Source: Methylobacterium sp. J-067
Lineage (GTDB): Bacteria; Pseudomonadota; Alphaproteobacteria; Rhizobiales; Beijerinckiaceae
NCBI RefSeq assembly: GCF_022829465.1
Contig: NZ_JAKSXZ010000035.1
Coordinates: 1 to 35,878, forward strand
Direction of reading: 5' to 3'
Length of the DNA: 35,878 nucleotides
Made by a program: the position numbers and the translations under genes. Of this stretch, positions 8,201 through 16,349 are shown piece after piece. Numbering within the stretch: the stretch's first letter is position 1; every line of letters starts with the position of its first letter. The notes beneath the pieces are model-generated. The model searched no databases, was not told the DNA's origin, and saw only the letters and a program-made list of their open reading frames with translations.

Positions 8201-9352
8201 TCAGCCGCCCGAACCGCTGCGCAGTCTGACGCGCCGCGCCAGATCGTTGAAGCCGAGCGCTTGCCGGATCCAGGGCTCGAGCCACTTCGCGAAGACATAA
8301 CTGATCGCCAAGACGATCAGACCGGCGAGGACGGCGGCGCCCCATCGTCCGAGGCCGCCTTCGGCCAGACGGCCAAGCAGCCACCCGCCCGTGATCTCGT
8401 GCACGAGATACAGCGGATAGGTCATCAGACCGAGCGTTCGCGCGAAGGCACGGACGTTTCGTCCGGGGGGTCGATGCGTTTCCGCCACCATGGCGACCAC
8501 GCACACAACGAGACAGCTCAGCCAAACGACGACGGGTACGGCGGGATTCTGATGGAACTGCACGACACCGTGCGTTCCGATCGCCCGGGATACGATCGCC
8601 ATCACACAGCAGGCCAGCGAGACCAGCACCCAAGCCATACGCGGTGCTGACAGACCTTTTCGGTAGATTTCGTTACCGAACATTCCCAACAGAAAGAACC
8701 CCCCGGTCGTCAAGAGCATGACGCGGGCGCCGAAGGATGTCGCGAGCCGCAGCGAGGCGGCGCCAATACTTCCAAAACCGACGAGGACATGCAGCAGAAC
8801 GACGATCCAGAAGGCCGTCACCACCATCAATGCGTACCGCGCGGCGACTTCAACCGCGCCACCTCGGCCGGAGAGAATGATGAGCGTGATGGCAATGTAG
8901 AACATTGCCTCGGTAACGAGCGTCCACACAACCCCATCGATCCAAGGCCCTGTCGGCCACAGGATCAACGTATTGATTAGACGGCGAACCGCTAATTCCT
9001 TCGATACGGTATCGACCTGCAAGATCACGCAGAACGCCAGCAGCGAGAAGAATATCAAGGCTGGGTAGAGACGACTGATACGATCGACAGCAAAGCTGGA
9101 TGCCGACTTACCGATTGCCGACATGCTGATGACAAAGCCGGAAATTACAAAAAAGATCTCGACACCGACCCATCCCCACCAGGTCGAAGAGACGGCTTCC
9201 GGATAGCTCAAGGGCACACCGATGACGTCCCTTATGCCACCACCACCCGCCATATCGACCCAGGAGAAAAACAGGAAATGATAAATCAATACAACAGCGG
9301 CGGCAAACACTCGCGCAATGTCTAGGCTAATGATAGATCTACTTCGGCTCAT
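8201..9352 (-). CDS. Acyltransferase family 3 membrane protein (EPS O-acylation)
   Basis: Integral-membrane O-acyltransferase of the OafA/NodX/ExoZ type (Acyl_transf_3), 383 residues with about ten hydrophobic helices. Family hallmarks are LDIARVFAAAVVLIYH near the N-terminus with the conserved histidine, WVGVEIFFVISGFVISM after the first loop, ISRLYPALIFF (the RxxP-type motif) and a late YPLYLVHEITG. It would transfer acetyl or succinyl groups from a cytoplasmic CoA donor to sugars of the EPS. It stands alone between two long spacers, with an AT-rich region holding a perfect palindrome upstream of its start, so it may have its own promoter. Family is firm; acyl group and target sugar are unknown. 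Confidence 0.87.
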   Translation of the reverse strand: MSRSRSIISLDIARVFAAAVVLIYHFLFFSWVDMAGGGGIRDVIGVPLSYPEAVSSTWWGWVGVEIFFVISGFVISMSAIGKSASSFAVDRISRLYPALIFFSLLAFCVILQVDTVSKELAVRRLINTLILWPTGPWIDGVVWTLVTEAMFYIAITLIILSGRGGAVEVAARYALMVVTAFWIVVLLHVLVGFGSIGAASLRLATSFGARVMLLTTGGFFLLGMFGNEIYRKGLSAPRMAWVLVSLACCVMAIVSRAIGTHGVVQFHQNPAVPVVVWLSCLVVCVVAMVAETHRPPGRNVRAFARTLGLMTYPLYLVHEITGGWLLGRLAEGGLGRWGAAVLAGLIVLAISYVFAKWLEPWIRQALGFNDLARRVRLRSGSGG

Positions 9353-9438
9353 ATCGCGAGTTGCCCAACCTTATCGACTTACCCAATAACGCAATCACAA
9401 AGGATCTCATTCTTACACCGATGATCATCCCGCAGCGC

Positions 9439-9452
9439 GATTATTAATAATC
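9439..9452. promoter_or_regulatory. Perfect 14-base AT palindrome upstream of the acyltransferase gene
   Basis: GATTATTAATAATC equals its own reverse complement and lies about 87 bases upstream of the acyltransferase start within an AT-rich spacer. It is a candidate operator. The binding protein is unknown. Confidence 0.35.
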
Positions 9453-9536
9453 AGAAATATCCGTGTAACATAGTATTGCATCTGCTGACAACGAACCTGC
9501 GGGGAACCGTCTTCCGTTGGCTAAACTCCGAGCAGC

Positions 9537-10784
9537 CTATCCTTGAAGGGCCGTCCCATAGGCGGCCAGCAGCGCATCAATCCAGCGTTCGACAGGGAGG
9601 CCGAGATCGGAGGTTCGGTGGAAAGCGTTGTGGCTCATCCGTTCCGTCAGGACATCGTCCTGCATGGTTCGCCTCATGGCGTCGGCAAGCGCGGTATCGC
9701 TGTGCAGGTCGCACGCGAGCCCGGCGTCACGCCCGACGATATCGGCGGCGAGCAATGCCTGATCCGTCAGGATGACGGGAAGTCCGCTCCAGAGAGCCTC
9801 GCCGGCCACCAGCCCATAAGGCTCCGGGTACCGCGAGGGCATCACCAGGGCGCGGGCATCACGAACCAACTGCGCAATGGTGTCCGGTGGCTGCCGGCCG
9901 GTGAAATGGACCTCGGGATAAGTTTGTCTCAACGAATCGAGGAGTGGGCCGTCACCGATCACGACGAGAGGGACCCCTGCGGCTCGCGCGGCCTTCGCGG
10001 CGAGATCGGGCCCCTTCTCCTTATGCAGCCGGCCGACGAACACGAACTTGCCGTTCCGCTCCGCTGGGATGCGAGTCGGGCTCCACGGCTGAATCGGGTT
10101 GGGCACGATCGTGATCGCCTCGTCCGGGACGCGGCCGCGGACGAGCAACGGCCGCATGGCCGCATGGATCGCGAGCACCTGGGGGCTGCCGTCGCCGTAG
10201 CGCAAGGTCCGCGCCTGCACAGCCTGCCGGGCGACGCGCCAGAGTTTATGCGTGTAACTGCGACGGTCGCAGTTCGTGGTCACGCAGGCGATGCCCAGGG
10301 GTACATGGGGGCAGAGACGGCCCTGCCGATAGAGCGCATAGGCGCCATTCGGGCAGGTGAGGAAGAAGTCGTGAGCACTGACGAACAGCCGGTCTTGCAC
10401 CGACCGCAGCGCCGTGAACACCGAAGGCGACAGGATCTGCGTCCAGGTATGGAGGTGATAAATCGTGCCGGGATCGTCGTGGCGGCGGATCCAGTCGGCG
10501 ACGAGGTCGAGAGTGGCCGGATTGTAGAGGCCGCGGCGCAGGCTTGCCGCCGCACCGGCTTGGAGCAGGGTGGCACCACCCAGGCCGTGCACCGGGATAT
10601 CCGCTTCCGTCAACGCGGCGTTCTCGCCAGCATCACCCACAAGCAGGGTGACCGGGATCCCTCGCTGGCGTAGCAAGCGGGCACTGAGAAGGGCCAAACC
10701 GGTGGCACCGCCGAGTGCCAACGACCGGTCATTCAGAACGACGACCCGCGTCGGACGCGACGGCGCGCTGCCCAGGTGCCTCAC
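9537..10784 (-). CDS. Glycosyltransferase family 4 (GT-B)
   Basis: GT4 glycosyltransferase of 415 residues. The N-terminal domain starts TRVVVLNDRSLALGGAT, typical of the Gly-rich acceptor domain. The C-terminal domain shows FVFVGRLHKEKGPDLAA, VVIGDGPLLDSL and the donor E-x7-E motif as EPYGLVAGE. A cysteine-containing middle stretch (TCPNGAYALY, ACVTTNC) is common in a GT4 subgroup. The GTG start at 10784 overlaps the stop of the upstream pyruvyl transferase as GTGA, so translation is probably coupled; longer in-frame extensions would lie inside that gene and are compositionally unlike the family. Sugar specificity is unknown. Confidence 0.86.
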   Translation of the reverse strand: MRHLGSAPSRPTRVVVLNDRSLALGGATGLALLSARLLRQRGIPVTLLVGDAGENAALTEADIPVHGLGGATLLQAGAAASLRRGLYNPATLDLVADWIRRHDDPGTIYHLHTWTQILSPSVFTALRSVQDRLFVSAHDFFLTCPNGAYALYRQGRLCPHVPLGIACVTTNCDRRSYTHKLWRVARQAVQARTLRYGDGSPQVLAIHAAMRPLLVRGRVPDEAITIVPNPIQPWSPTRIPAERNGKFVFVGRLHKEKGPDLAAKAARAAGVPLVVIGDGPLLDSLRQTYPEVHFTGRQPPDTIAQLVRDARALVMPSRYPEPYGLVAGEALWSGLPVILTDQALLAADIVGRDAGLACDLHSDTALADAMRRTMQDDVLTERMSHNAFHRTSDLGLPVERWIDALLAAYGTALQG

Positions 10785-12010
10785 GAAGGCGCGCCGAGGG
10801 GAACGGACATCCGCCCGCAACTCGTTCTCAACACGGTGGCGAGAGTCGCAACGTCGGCGCGGGCCTCGGCGACGATCCTGGCATGCCGCGCGGGATCGAT
10901 CCCCTCCTGAAGGCAGCGCTCGGCCAGCGCCAGCACCGTGGAGGGAGTCTCCAGGCCGGCGGTGCAAAGGTATTTCTCGCGCCCGACACCGCCGAAGAAG
11001 CTTTTCACCTTTGCGTCCCACGTGAATCCGATATGGGGCACAGCGTAAGAATAAGCAGCAATATTGGCATGCAGGCGATGGGCCATCAACAAGTCTAGCC
11101 CAGAGATATGGGCCGCCAGCTCCGATGGCCGGCGGAAGCGTGGGGAGAACGCGATCTGGGATTCGTCACCGGAGGGGGCAGCGGCGGCCAAGGCCGGGCG
11201 GATCCTGGCGAGATAGGCATCGTCCTCCGAACTGCCGTTCGTGAAAACATTCACCTGCCACCCGCGCGCGAGACAGCCACGAACGAGTTCGACATACCAA
11301 CTCGTCAGGTCGGCCTCGCGGATCGCCTGCTCGTCGGCATGGTACCGCAGGGTGATCGGATTGGTCAGGCCGAGCCCGATCCGGGGCGTCGTCCGCTCCA
11401 TGCGGATCTGCGGCACGTGGGCGGCGACCAGCAAGCCGGGGTCATGCACCACACGGGCCGAGGGTACGCCACAACGTCCAAGCCGCCTGTTCCAGACATC
11501 GGCCGAGCGGGTGTCTCGCACCGAGGCTTCCAGAAGCCGCGTTCCCGCGAAGGCGCGGTGAAACAAGGCTTCGCCCTTCTGCGACCAGTTGTCGGAAACG
11601 CCGACGGCGAACACCGACACGGGGATGCCCGCATCGCGCAGGAGTTTGCAGGCCGCATCAATCTTGAGAGGAAAATTGAGGTCGGCATCACTGAACAGGT
11701 TGCCGCCACCAGCCACCGCCACATCGATGCTGGCGAGACGCTTGCGCCAAACCGGCACGATTTGGCGCAGGGTCTGTCTGAGTATGATGCTGGCGAGACT
11801 CTGGCGCACCATGGCCGGGCTGCTCTGAAGAAAACCCAGAGCCGCCTCCCGATATCGCCCCCCCGAAGCGTAGTTTCCACGGCCAGCAAGATCAAAAGAT
11901 TCGATCGTCAAGCCAGGATTGTTTCGGACCAACTCAGACTCAAGACACTCCGACAGAAGTCCATCACCGAGATTGGGGCTATACTTTACATTGAAGATGC
12001 CAACGCGCAT
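10781..12010 (-). CDS. Polysaccharide pyruvyl transferase family protein
   Basis: Protein of 409 residues in the PS_pyruv_trans family (WcaK, CsaB, ExoV relatives). These enzymes add a pyruvate ketal to a sugar of a cell-surface polymer using phosphoenolpyruvate. The N-terminus MRVGIFNVKYSPNLGDGLL matches the family opening with the N-x-G-D element. AVAGGGNLFSD is the glycine-rich loop. The C-terminal signature is present as MAHRLHANIAAYSYAVP followed by FTWDAKVKSFF. The ATG at 12010 lies four bases after the stop of the co-polymerase gene and the downstream GT4 overlaps by four bases, so the three genes form one unit. Pyruvylation would give the EPS negative charge. Family assignment is good; polymer and sugar are inferred. 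Confidence 0.83.
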   Translation of the reverse strand: MRVGIFNVKYSPNLGDGLLSECLESELVRNNPGLTIESFDLAGRGNYASGGRYREAALGFLQSSPAMVRQSLASIILRQTLRQIVPVWRKRLASIDVAVAGGGNLFSDADLNFPLKIDAACKLLRDAGIPVSVFAVGVSDNWSQKGEALFHRAFAGTRLLEASVRDTRSADVWNRRLGRCGVPSARVVHDPGLLVAAHVPQIRMERTTPRIGLGLTNPITLRYHADEQAIREADLTSWYVELVRGCLARGWQVNVFTNGSSEDDAYLARIRPALAAAAPSGDESQIAFSPRFRRPSELAAHISGLDLLMAHRLHANIAAYSYAVPHIGFTWDAKVKSFFGGVGREKYLCTAGLETPSTVLALAERCLQEGIDPARHARIVAEARADVATLATVLRTSCGRMSVPLGAPS

Positions 12011-12014
12011 TTGG

Positions 12015-13760
12015 TCACGATTCGACAGCCGGCTCGGGCTCGCTTTGCATTCCCGAGGATGCTGTGACACGGGCCAGTCTCCTGACATTTCGGAACCGCA
12101 TGGGGTCGTTGAGCACGATGCCGAGCACCCTCGTATCGGACGAGCGCAGAGCACGAATGGCTTCCGAGAGCTGATCGAGCTTCGTGCGGTTGAGGGTCGC
12201 GACGAGCACGACGCCGGTCAGCATATGGCCAATCGCCTGCGCGTCGGATGATGTCTCGAGCGATGCGAGATCGACGATGAGGTCACGCCGACTGCCGAGC
12301 CGCGCCATTCCGGCACGGATCGGCTGCGAGCCGAGGAAGGCGTTCGGATCGGCCTTTCGCCCCGTGGCCAGGCTGCTGACGGCGGGCACGAAGTTCAGCG
12401 AGGATGTCACCTTCAGCTCCGGCAAGTCCACGAGGCCCACGGAGGAGGGAACGAGATGGTCCAGGCCGACCGTCGCCCTCGGCGCGAAGCGCCACGTCAG
12501 ATCGGGCTTGGGCAGGTTCGCGTCGACAAGTGTCAGCTGTGTCCCCGACGTCGCGAGAAGATGCGCCAGGTTGGCGCTCAGGACGCTGCACCCCTCTCCG
12601 CCCTCGCACCCGACCAGTCCGATCGCAATCTGATGGGATTTTGGCCCGGCCGCGAACAGCACCGTGCGCAGAAGGCGCAAGGCGAGGGCAAACTCGGAAT
12701 CCGGCTGCGTGAGCGCCGTCGTGTCCTTGAGCATGCCGGACTTGAAGCGCGGCACGGACACGAGGCAATCGATCTCGAGCAGCCGGCGGATCTGAGCCGG
12801 CGAACGGACCCTCCGATCGAAGTTATGCAGGGCGATGATCGCGGCGATGCCGGTGATCAACCCGAACGTCACCATCAGGAGGACGATGAGCTTCGTCTGC
12901 GGATAGGACGCCGCCAGGGGAGGCAGTGCGGAGCCGACGATCCGGGCATCCGAATCGGGGAACAGGAAGTCGGTGATCACGCCGGTGGCCACCGCATCGT
13001 CGGCAGCCTTCTTCTCGGCCTGGATCAGCGTGATGCGTCCCTGAAGGAACTCGGTCCCCCGTTGCTCCGACACGGCATGGACGAGGACCTGATCGCGGAT
13101 GTAGGCGGCGGCAATCGAGTTCGTGATCCGGGTCGTGTCGGCCGGTGTGAGCCCGCGAAACGACACCTCCATCACGTAGGACTGTCCGAGCCGCCTGACC
13201 TGAACCCGATCCGAGAAGTTCTGGAAGGCGATCTCGCGGGCGCGCATCGCAGCCTCGTCCGGATCGTACGGCGGAGAAGCCGGCTTCACCAGACCGAAGA
13301 TCCCACCGAGGATCCGTCCAACCAACCCCGGCCCCTTATCCGCGTAGGCAGGGTCGGCATTGAGTTTGAGCGTGTCGAAAACGTAGCGCAGGTTGCGTGC
13401 GGAACGAATGATCTGGAGCTGGCTCTCGGCCTGCGCACTGTCGAGGAGCGGGGCAGCCGCCGAAGCCGCCGCCGCAGCATCGGCACCCGGCGGCAGGCGC
13501 ACCCTCGGCTCCAGCGCGATCTGGGCGCTTGCGACGAATTCAGGCTGTGCCGTGACCGCGTAGCCCACGCCGATGCTGAAGCACAGCAGGATCCACACCC
13601 CGAGACCCAGGGCCCTCCGGCGGATCGCCGCGATGAGGTCGCCGACGAGGGAGCCACCCGGATCGTTCTCGGAATTGCGCAGATCGATATGCTCCAGCCC
13701 GGCAACCGGTGTCTGGTGCACGTCGTCGGTCCGAGAAACAGGAGGAGGGTTATAGTTCAT
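12015..13760 (-). CDS. Wzc/GumC-like polysaccharide co-polymerase with degenerate BY-kinase domain
   Basis: Inner-membrane chain-length regulator of 581 residues. A membrane helix at about 52-70 and a second at about 290-310 bracket a periplasmic Wzz-like domain. The cytoplasmic part (about 320-560) aligns in layout with bacterial tyrosine kinases but has lost key residues. Walker A reads GEGCSV around 388-393, with cysteine 391 in place of the essential lysine. Walker A' reads VDANLP, with asparagine 415 for the second aspartate. The Walker B area (LIVDLAS) has no clear DxP. The C-terminus lacks the usual tyrosine cluster. It is therefore probably a pseudokinase scaffold that works by assembly and not by phosphorylation. 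The ATG overlaps the GT2 stop as ATGA. Confidence 0.83.
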   Translation of the reverse strand: MNYNPPPVSRTDDVHQTPVAGLEHIDLRNSENDPGGSLVGDLIAAIRRRALGLGVWILLCFSIGVGYAVTAQPEFVASAQIALEPRVRLPPGADAAAAASAAAPLLDSAQAESQLQIIRSARNLRYVFDTLKLNADPAYADKGPGLVGRILGGIFGLVKPASPPYDPDEAAMRAREIAFQNFSDRVQVRRLGQSYVMEVSFRGLTPADTTRITNSIAAAYIRDQVLVHAVSEQRGTEFLQGRITLIQAEKKAADDAVATGVITDFLFPDSDARIVGSALPPLAASYPQTKLIVLLMVTFGLITGIAAIIALHNFDRRVRSPAQIRRLLEIDCLVSVPRFKSGMLKDTTALTQPDSEFALALRLLRTVLFAAGPKSHQIAIGLVGCEGGEGCSVLSANLAHLLATSGTQLTLVDANLPKPDLTWRFAPRATVGLDHLVPSSVGLVDLPELKVTSSLNFVPAVSSLATGRKADPNAFLGSQPIRAGMARLGSRRDLIVDLASLETSSDAQAIGHMLTGVVLVATLNRTKLDQLSEAIRALRSSDTRVLGIVLNDPMRFRNVRRLARVTASSGMQSEPEPAVES

Positions 13761-14665
13761 AGGGAGGCAGCCCGTTCCGGGGTTAGACGGAAGCGCAGAA
13801 GATCCAAGGCGGCGATGAGATTGCCGATCAACCGTCCACGCCTGTCAACGTAAGGCTCCGGGCGCAGAGACTTTACACAGTTGGCAGCCAGATTGCGACT
13901 GATTTGAGTGATCACCTGTGAAGTCGTCATCGTCTTCTTACGGTGCATGTACACGGGATTCATGACTTGTGAATAGCCAAATTTGCGCCCCGACACACGG
14001 CCACCCTTGACCCCGAGGTGGACACCAAATGCCCGGCCGAGCCTGATGTGGCGGCCCCCGCGCTTGGCGACGGACGCGCCGAAGTCGCGGTCCTCCAGCC
14101 ACCCGTACAGGACCAGCTTCTCGTCAAAGCTCAAACCCGAGATGGCCGAGCAGCGGAAGGCCATGTTGCAGCCGTAGGGGCTTTCGTTCTCGAGGATCCA
14201 GTCGCTGGTGGACGGGTCATGGCCAGCGATGCACGCAAGCGCCTCGTCTTTGGAGTATCCCGGCCCGATGATGCCATCCGCGATGACGTGACCGGTCACG
14301 CAATTGATCGAGGAATCGCTCTGAAACGCCTGCGCGACGGTCTCTATCCACCGCGCATCCGGGTAGAAGTCGTCGTCGAAGAAGACGATGATGTCGGTCC
14401 CTTCGGGCAGCGCGCGTAAGATTCCGTTACGCTGCCGCGGCAGCCCCACCTTCTCATAGACGATCTGAAGATTCGCGGTGCCGTGCAGCGCTCCGACATC
14501 GTCCGGGCCCGAGCAACACACGATGACCCGTTCCGGCTGCATGGTTTGCCGCGCCAGGTTGTCGAGCATCGCCGTAAGCTGCTGCGGGCGGCCCCTGGTC
14601 GCGATCCCGACACAAACGCGCGGCGGTCGTGCGGTGACACTGCCTGCAATCATGCCATCCGGCAT
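13757..14665 (-). CDS. Glycosyltransferase family 2
   Basis: GT-A family 2 glycosyltransferase of 302 residues. The nucleotide-binding start is VCVGIATRGRPQQL; the metal-binding DxD region is IIVFFDDDFYPD; the acceptor-side ED motif is WLEDRDFGASV. Two further cues are the CNMAFR segment and a basic C-terminus. The ATG at 14665 is chosen because AGGAGGG lies 7-8 bases upstream. The gene ends in a four-base overlap with the co-polymerase gene, which suggests coupled translation. It follows a GT4 gene after 127 bases. It should add a sugar to the EPS repeat unit; the donor cannot be told. Confidence 0.86.
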   Translation of the reverse strand: MPDGMIAGSVTARPPRVCVGIATRGRPQQLTAMLDNLARQTMQPERVIVCCSGPDDVGALHGTANLQIVYEKVGLPRQRNGILRALPEGTDIIVFFDDDFYPDARWIETVAQAFQSDSSINCVTGHVIADGIIGPGYSKDEALACIAGHDPSTSDWILENESPYGCNMAFRCSAISGLSFDEKLVLYGWLEDRDFGASVAKRGGRHIRLGRAFGVHLGVKGGRVSGRKFGYSQVMNPVYMHRKKTMTTSQVITQISRNLAANCVKSLRPEPYVDRRGRLIGNLIAALDLLRFRLTPERAASL

Positions 14666-14792
14666 TGCTGGACCCTCCTGATATGGGCTGAGAGCCAGGT
14701 CCGCCCCTGCTTGCAACAGACGTGCCGCAGCTTGGCAGTCACGGCCGCGAGGTAGCCTTCCCCGGTCGTAACGGCCCGGTACGGCGGAATAA

Positions 14793-15965
14793 TTACAGTC
14801 GAGCGAGGAGTTTTAGATAGGCCTGAGCCGAGTTCCGCCACGAGAAGAGCTTGGCGCGTGCCAAACCTCTCGCCTTCAGATCGGCTTGAAGGGCCTTCGA
14901 CGACACGAGGGCGCTGAAGTGCGCCAGCCATGCGGGGGCGTCGTCCGGATTGGCGAGCAAGGTGGCATCGCCGCAGATCTCCGGCATGCAGGACTGATCC
15001 GACGAGACGATCGGACAGCCGAGTGCCATGGCTTCCACGAGGGGAAGGCCGAACCCCTCCGAGCGGGAGGGAAACGCGAGGCACAGCGCGTGGGCGTAAA
15101 GCCACGCGAGATCGTCGTCCGTCACGAAGCCCAGATGATGGATGTTGGAGGCCTCGACGGTCTTGGTGTGCGCGAAGATTTCCGCGGTACCGCCCGCAAC
15201 CACCAGATCGATCCCCAGGGCGTCCAGCGCCGAGGCCTGCCGCAAGATGAACGCGGCATTCTTGTGCTGGGCCTTGCTGCCGAGCAGCAGCACGAAGGAG
15301 CGCAGGCCCGACAGCCGGCCTGCCAGCGTCGAGGCGGCGGCGTTCCAGCGGAACACATGCTCGTGCCCGTTGTGCATCACCATGACCGAGTCGGGGTCGA
15401 TCCCGATGTGTCGGGCCAGCTGGTGCGCGGAGAACCGCGACACGGAGGTGATGACCGCCGCGCGCCGGGCGAGACTCGGCAGCAGCACCCGGTAGACCGT
15501 GCGGAATGCGAGGCTGTAGCTGTCCGGCGCGTCGAAGACGTTCGTGTCGTGCATGCAGACAATCTGGCGCCGGACCATCAGCGGCGCCGTATTGCATAGA
15601 TTGAGAAGGGGAACTTGCGCCCGCGCGGGCAAGATCACCTGCTCCCAGAGATAGCCGTCCGACCCCGTCGCCCGCGTGGCCTTGATGGACTTCAGATTCG
15701 GCACGGCTTTGACCGCAGGCGGAATGACCAGCTGTCCCTCGACGTTCTGGCCGCTCAACTGCAGGTCGATTTCGTTGACGATCTCGCGGGCATAGCGCTG
15801 AACGCCGGTCACCGGCTGTCCGTAGAAGCGGCCATTGATCGCGAAGGCCGGCTTCACGGGAGCCTGAGGTGGGCTGCTCTTCGACCCGTCGTCGCAGAGG
15901 CCACGCATTTCGGTAGAAAACATCGGCTCCCCGTTGAACACACGAGAAACAAGAATTGCCGACAT
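14793..15965 (-). CDS. Glycosyltransferase family 4 (GT-B)
   Basis: GT4 glycosyltransferase of about 390 residues, of the type often annotated as mannosyltransferase. The acceptor domain has FAINGRFYGQPVTGVQRYA, a typical opening of this subgroup. The donor domain has FVLLLGSKAQHKNAAFIL and the E-x7-E motif as EGFGLPLVE followed by ALGCPIVSS. The start is not certain. ATG 15965 has GGTGGG about 8 bases upstream; ATG 15923 has GGGGAG only three bases away; TTG 15992 is also in frame. A TTGACA at 16020-16015 on the minus strand suggests a promoter just upstream, which would put the first base near 15985 and rule out the TTG. First gene of the 15965-9537 group. Confidence 0.85.
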   Translation of the reverse strand: MSAILVSRVFNGEPMFSTEMRGLCDDGSKSSPPQAPVKPAFAINGRFYGQPVTGVQRYAREIVNEIDLQLSGQNVEGQLVIPPAVKAVPNLKSIKATRATGSDGYLWEQVILPARAQVPLLNLCNTAPLMVRRQIVCMHDTNVFDAPDSYSLAFRTVYRVLLPSLARRAAVITSVSRFSAHQLARHIGIDPDSVMVMHNGHEHVFRWNAAASTLAGRLSGLRSFVLLLGSKAQHKNAAFILRQASALDALGIDLVVAGGTAEIFAHTKTVEASNIHHLGFVTDDDLAWLYAHALCLAFPSRSEGFGLPLVEAMALGCPIVSSDQSCMPEICGDATLLANPDDAPAWLAHFSALVSSKALQADLKARGLARAKLFSWRNSAQAYLKLLARL

Positions 15966-16349
15966 GAAAATGCCCACCGGCTCCAGTTTCAAGTTTGGAT
16001 CTGAAAGGTAATTTTGTCAAAAATTCAACACTCGAGATTGGTAAATTTACAAAATCGTGATCCGTTTTACACAGCGCCGGCTGAGAGGGTAGAACATTAA
16101 CATATTTTGCGGCCCTCAGCGACATCAAAGTCTCAGAAGATATTTCTAGTTTACACCCATAGTAACCTACCATCGAAACGCAAGATACCGTTGCGATAGA
16201 TGGGCATATATTAACTAAGACCAACTCCGAAAACTGCGGAGCCGATGTCCTGAAATTGCGATCCCCTCGGCGATCCAAACGCCACGATCCGTCGCGGGAC
16301 CGTGCTCCTCCCATTCCCCGCACACGACAAACCTCGCGGAAGACTGTCG
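15966..16349. other. AT-rich intergenic region with likely promoter
   Basis: A 384-base spacer between the GT4 start and the polymerase stop, markedly AT-rich from about 15990 to 16220. On the minus strand TTGACA (16020-16015) is a perfect -35-like hexamer, but no good -10 is seen at the usual distance. Small inverted repeats (cgcaa/ttgcg near 16180-16195, tccg/cgga near 16227) may serve as a weak terminator for the polymerase gene. No gene seen. Confidence 0.4.
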
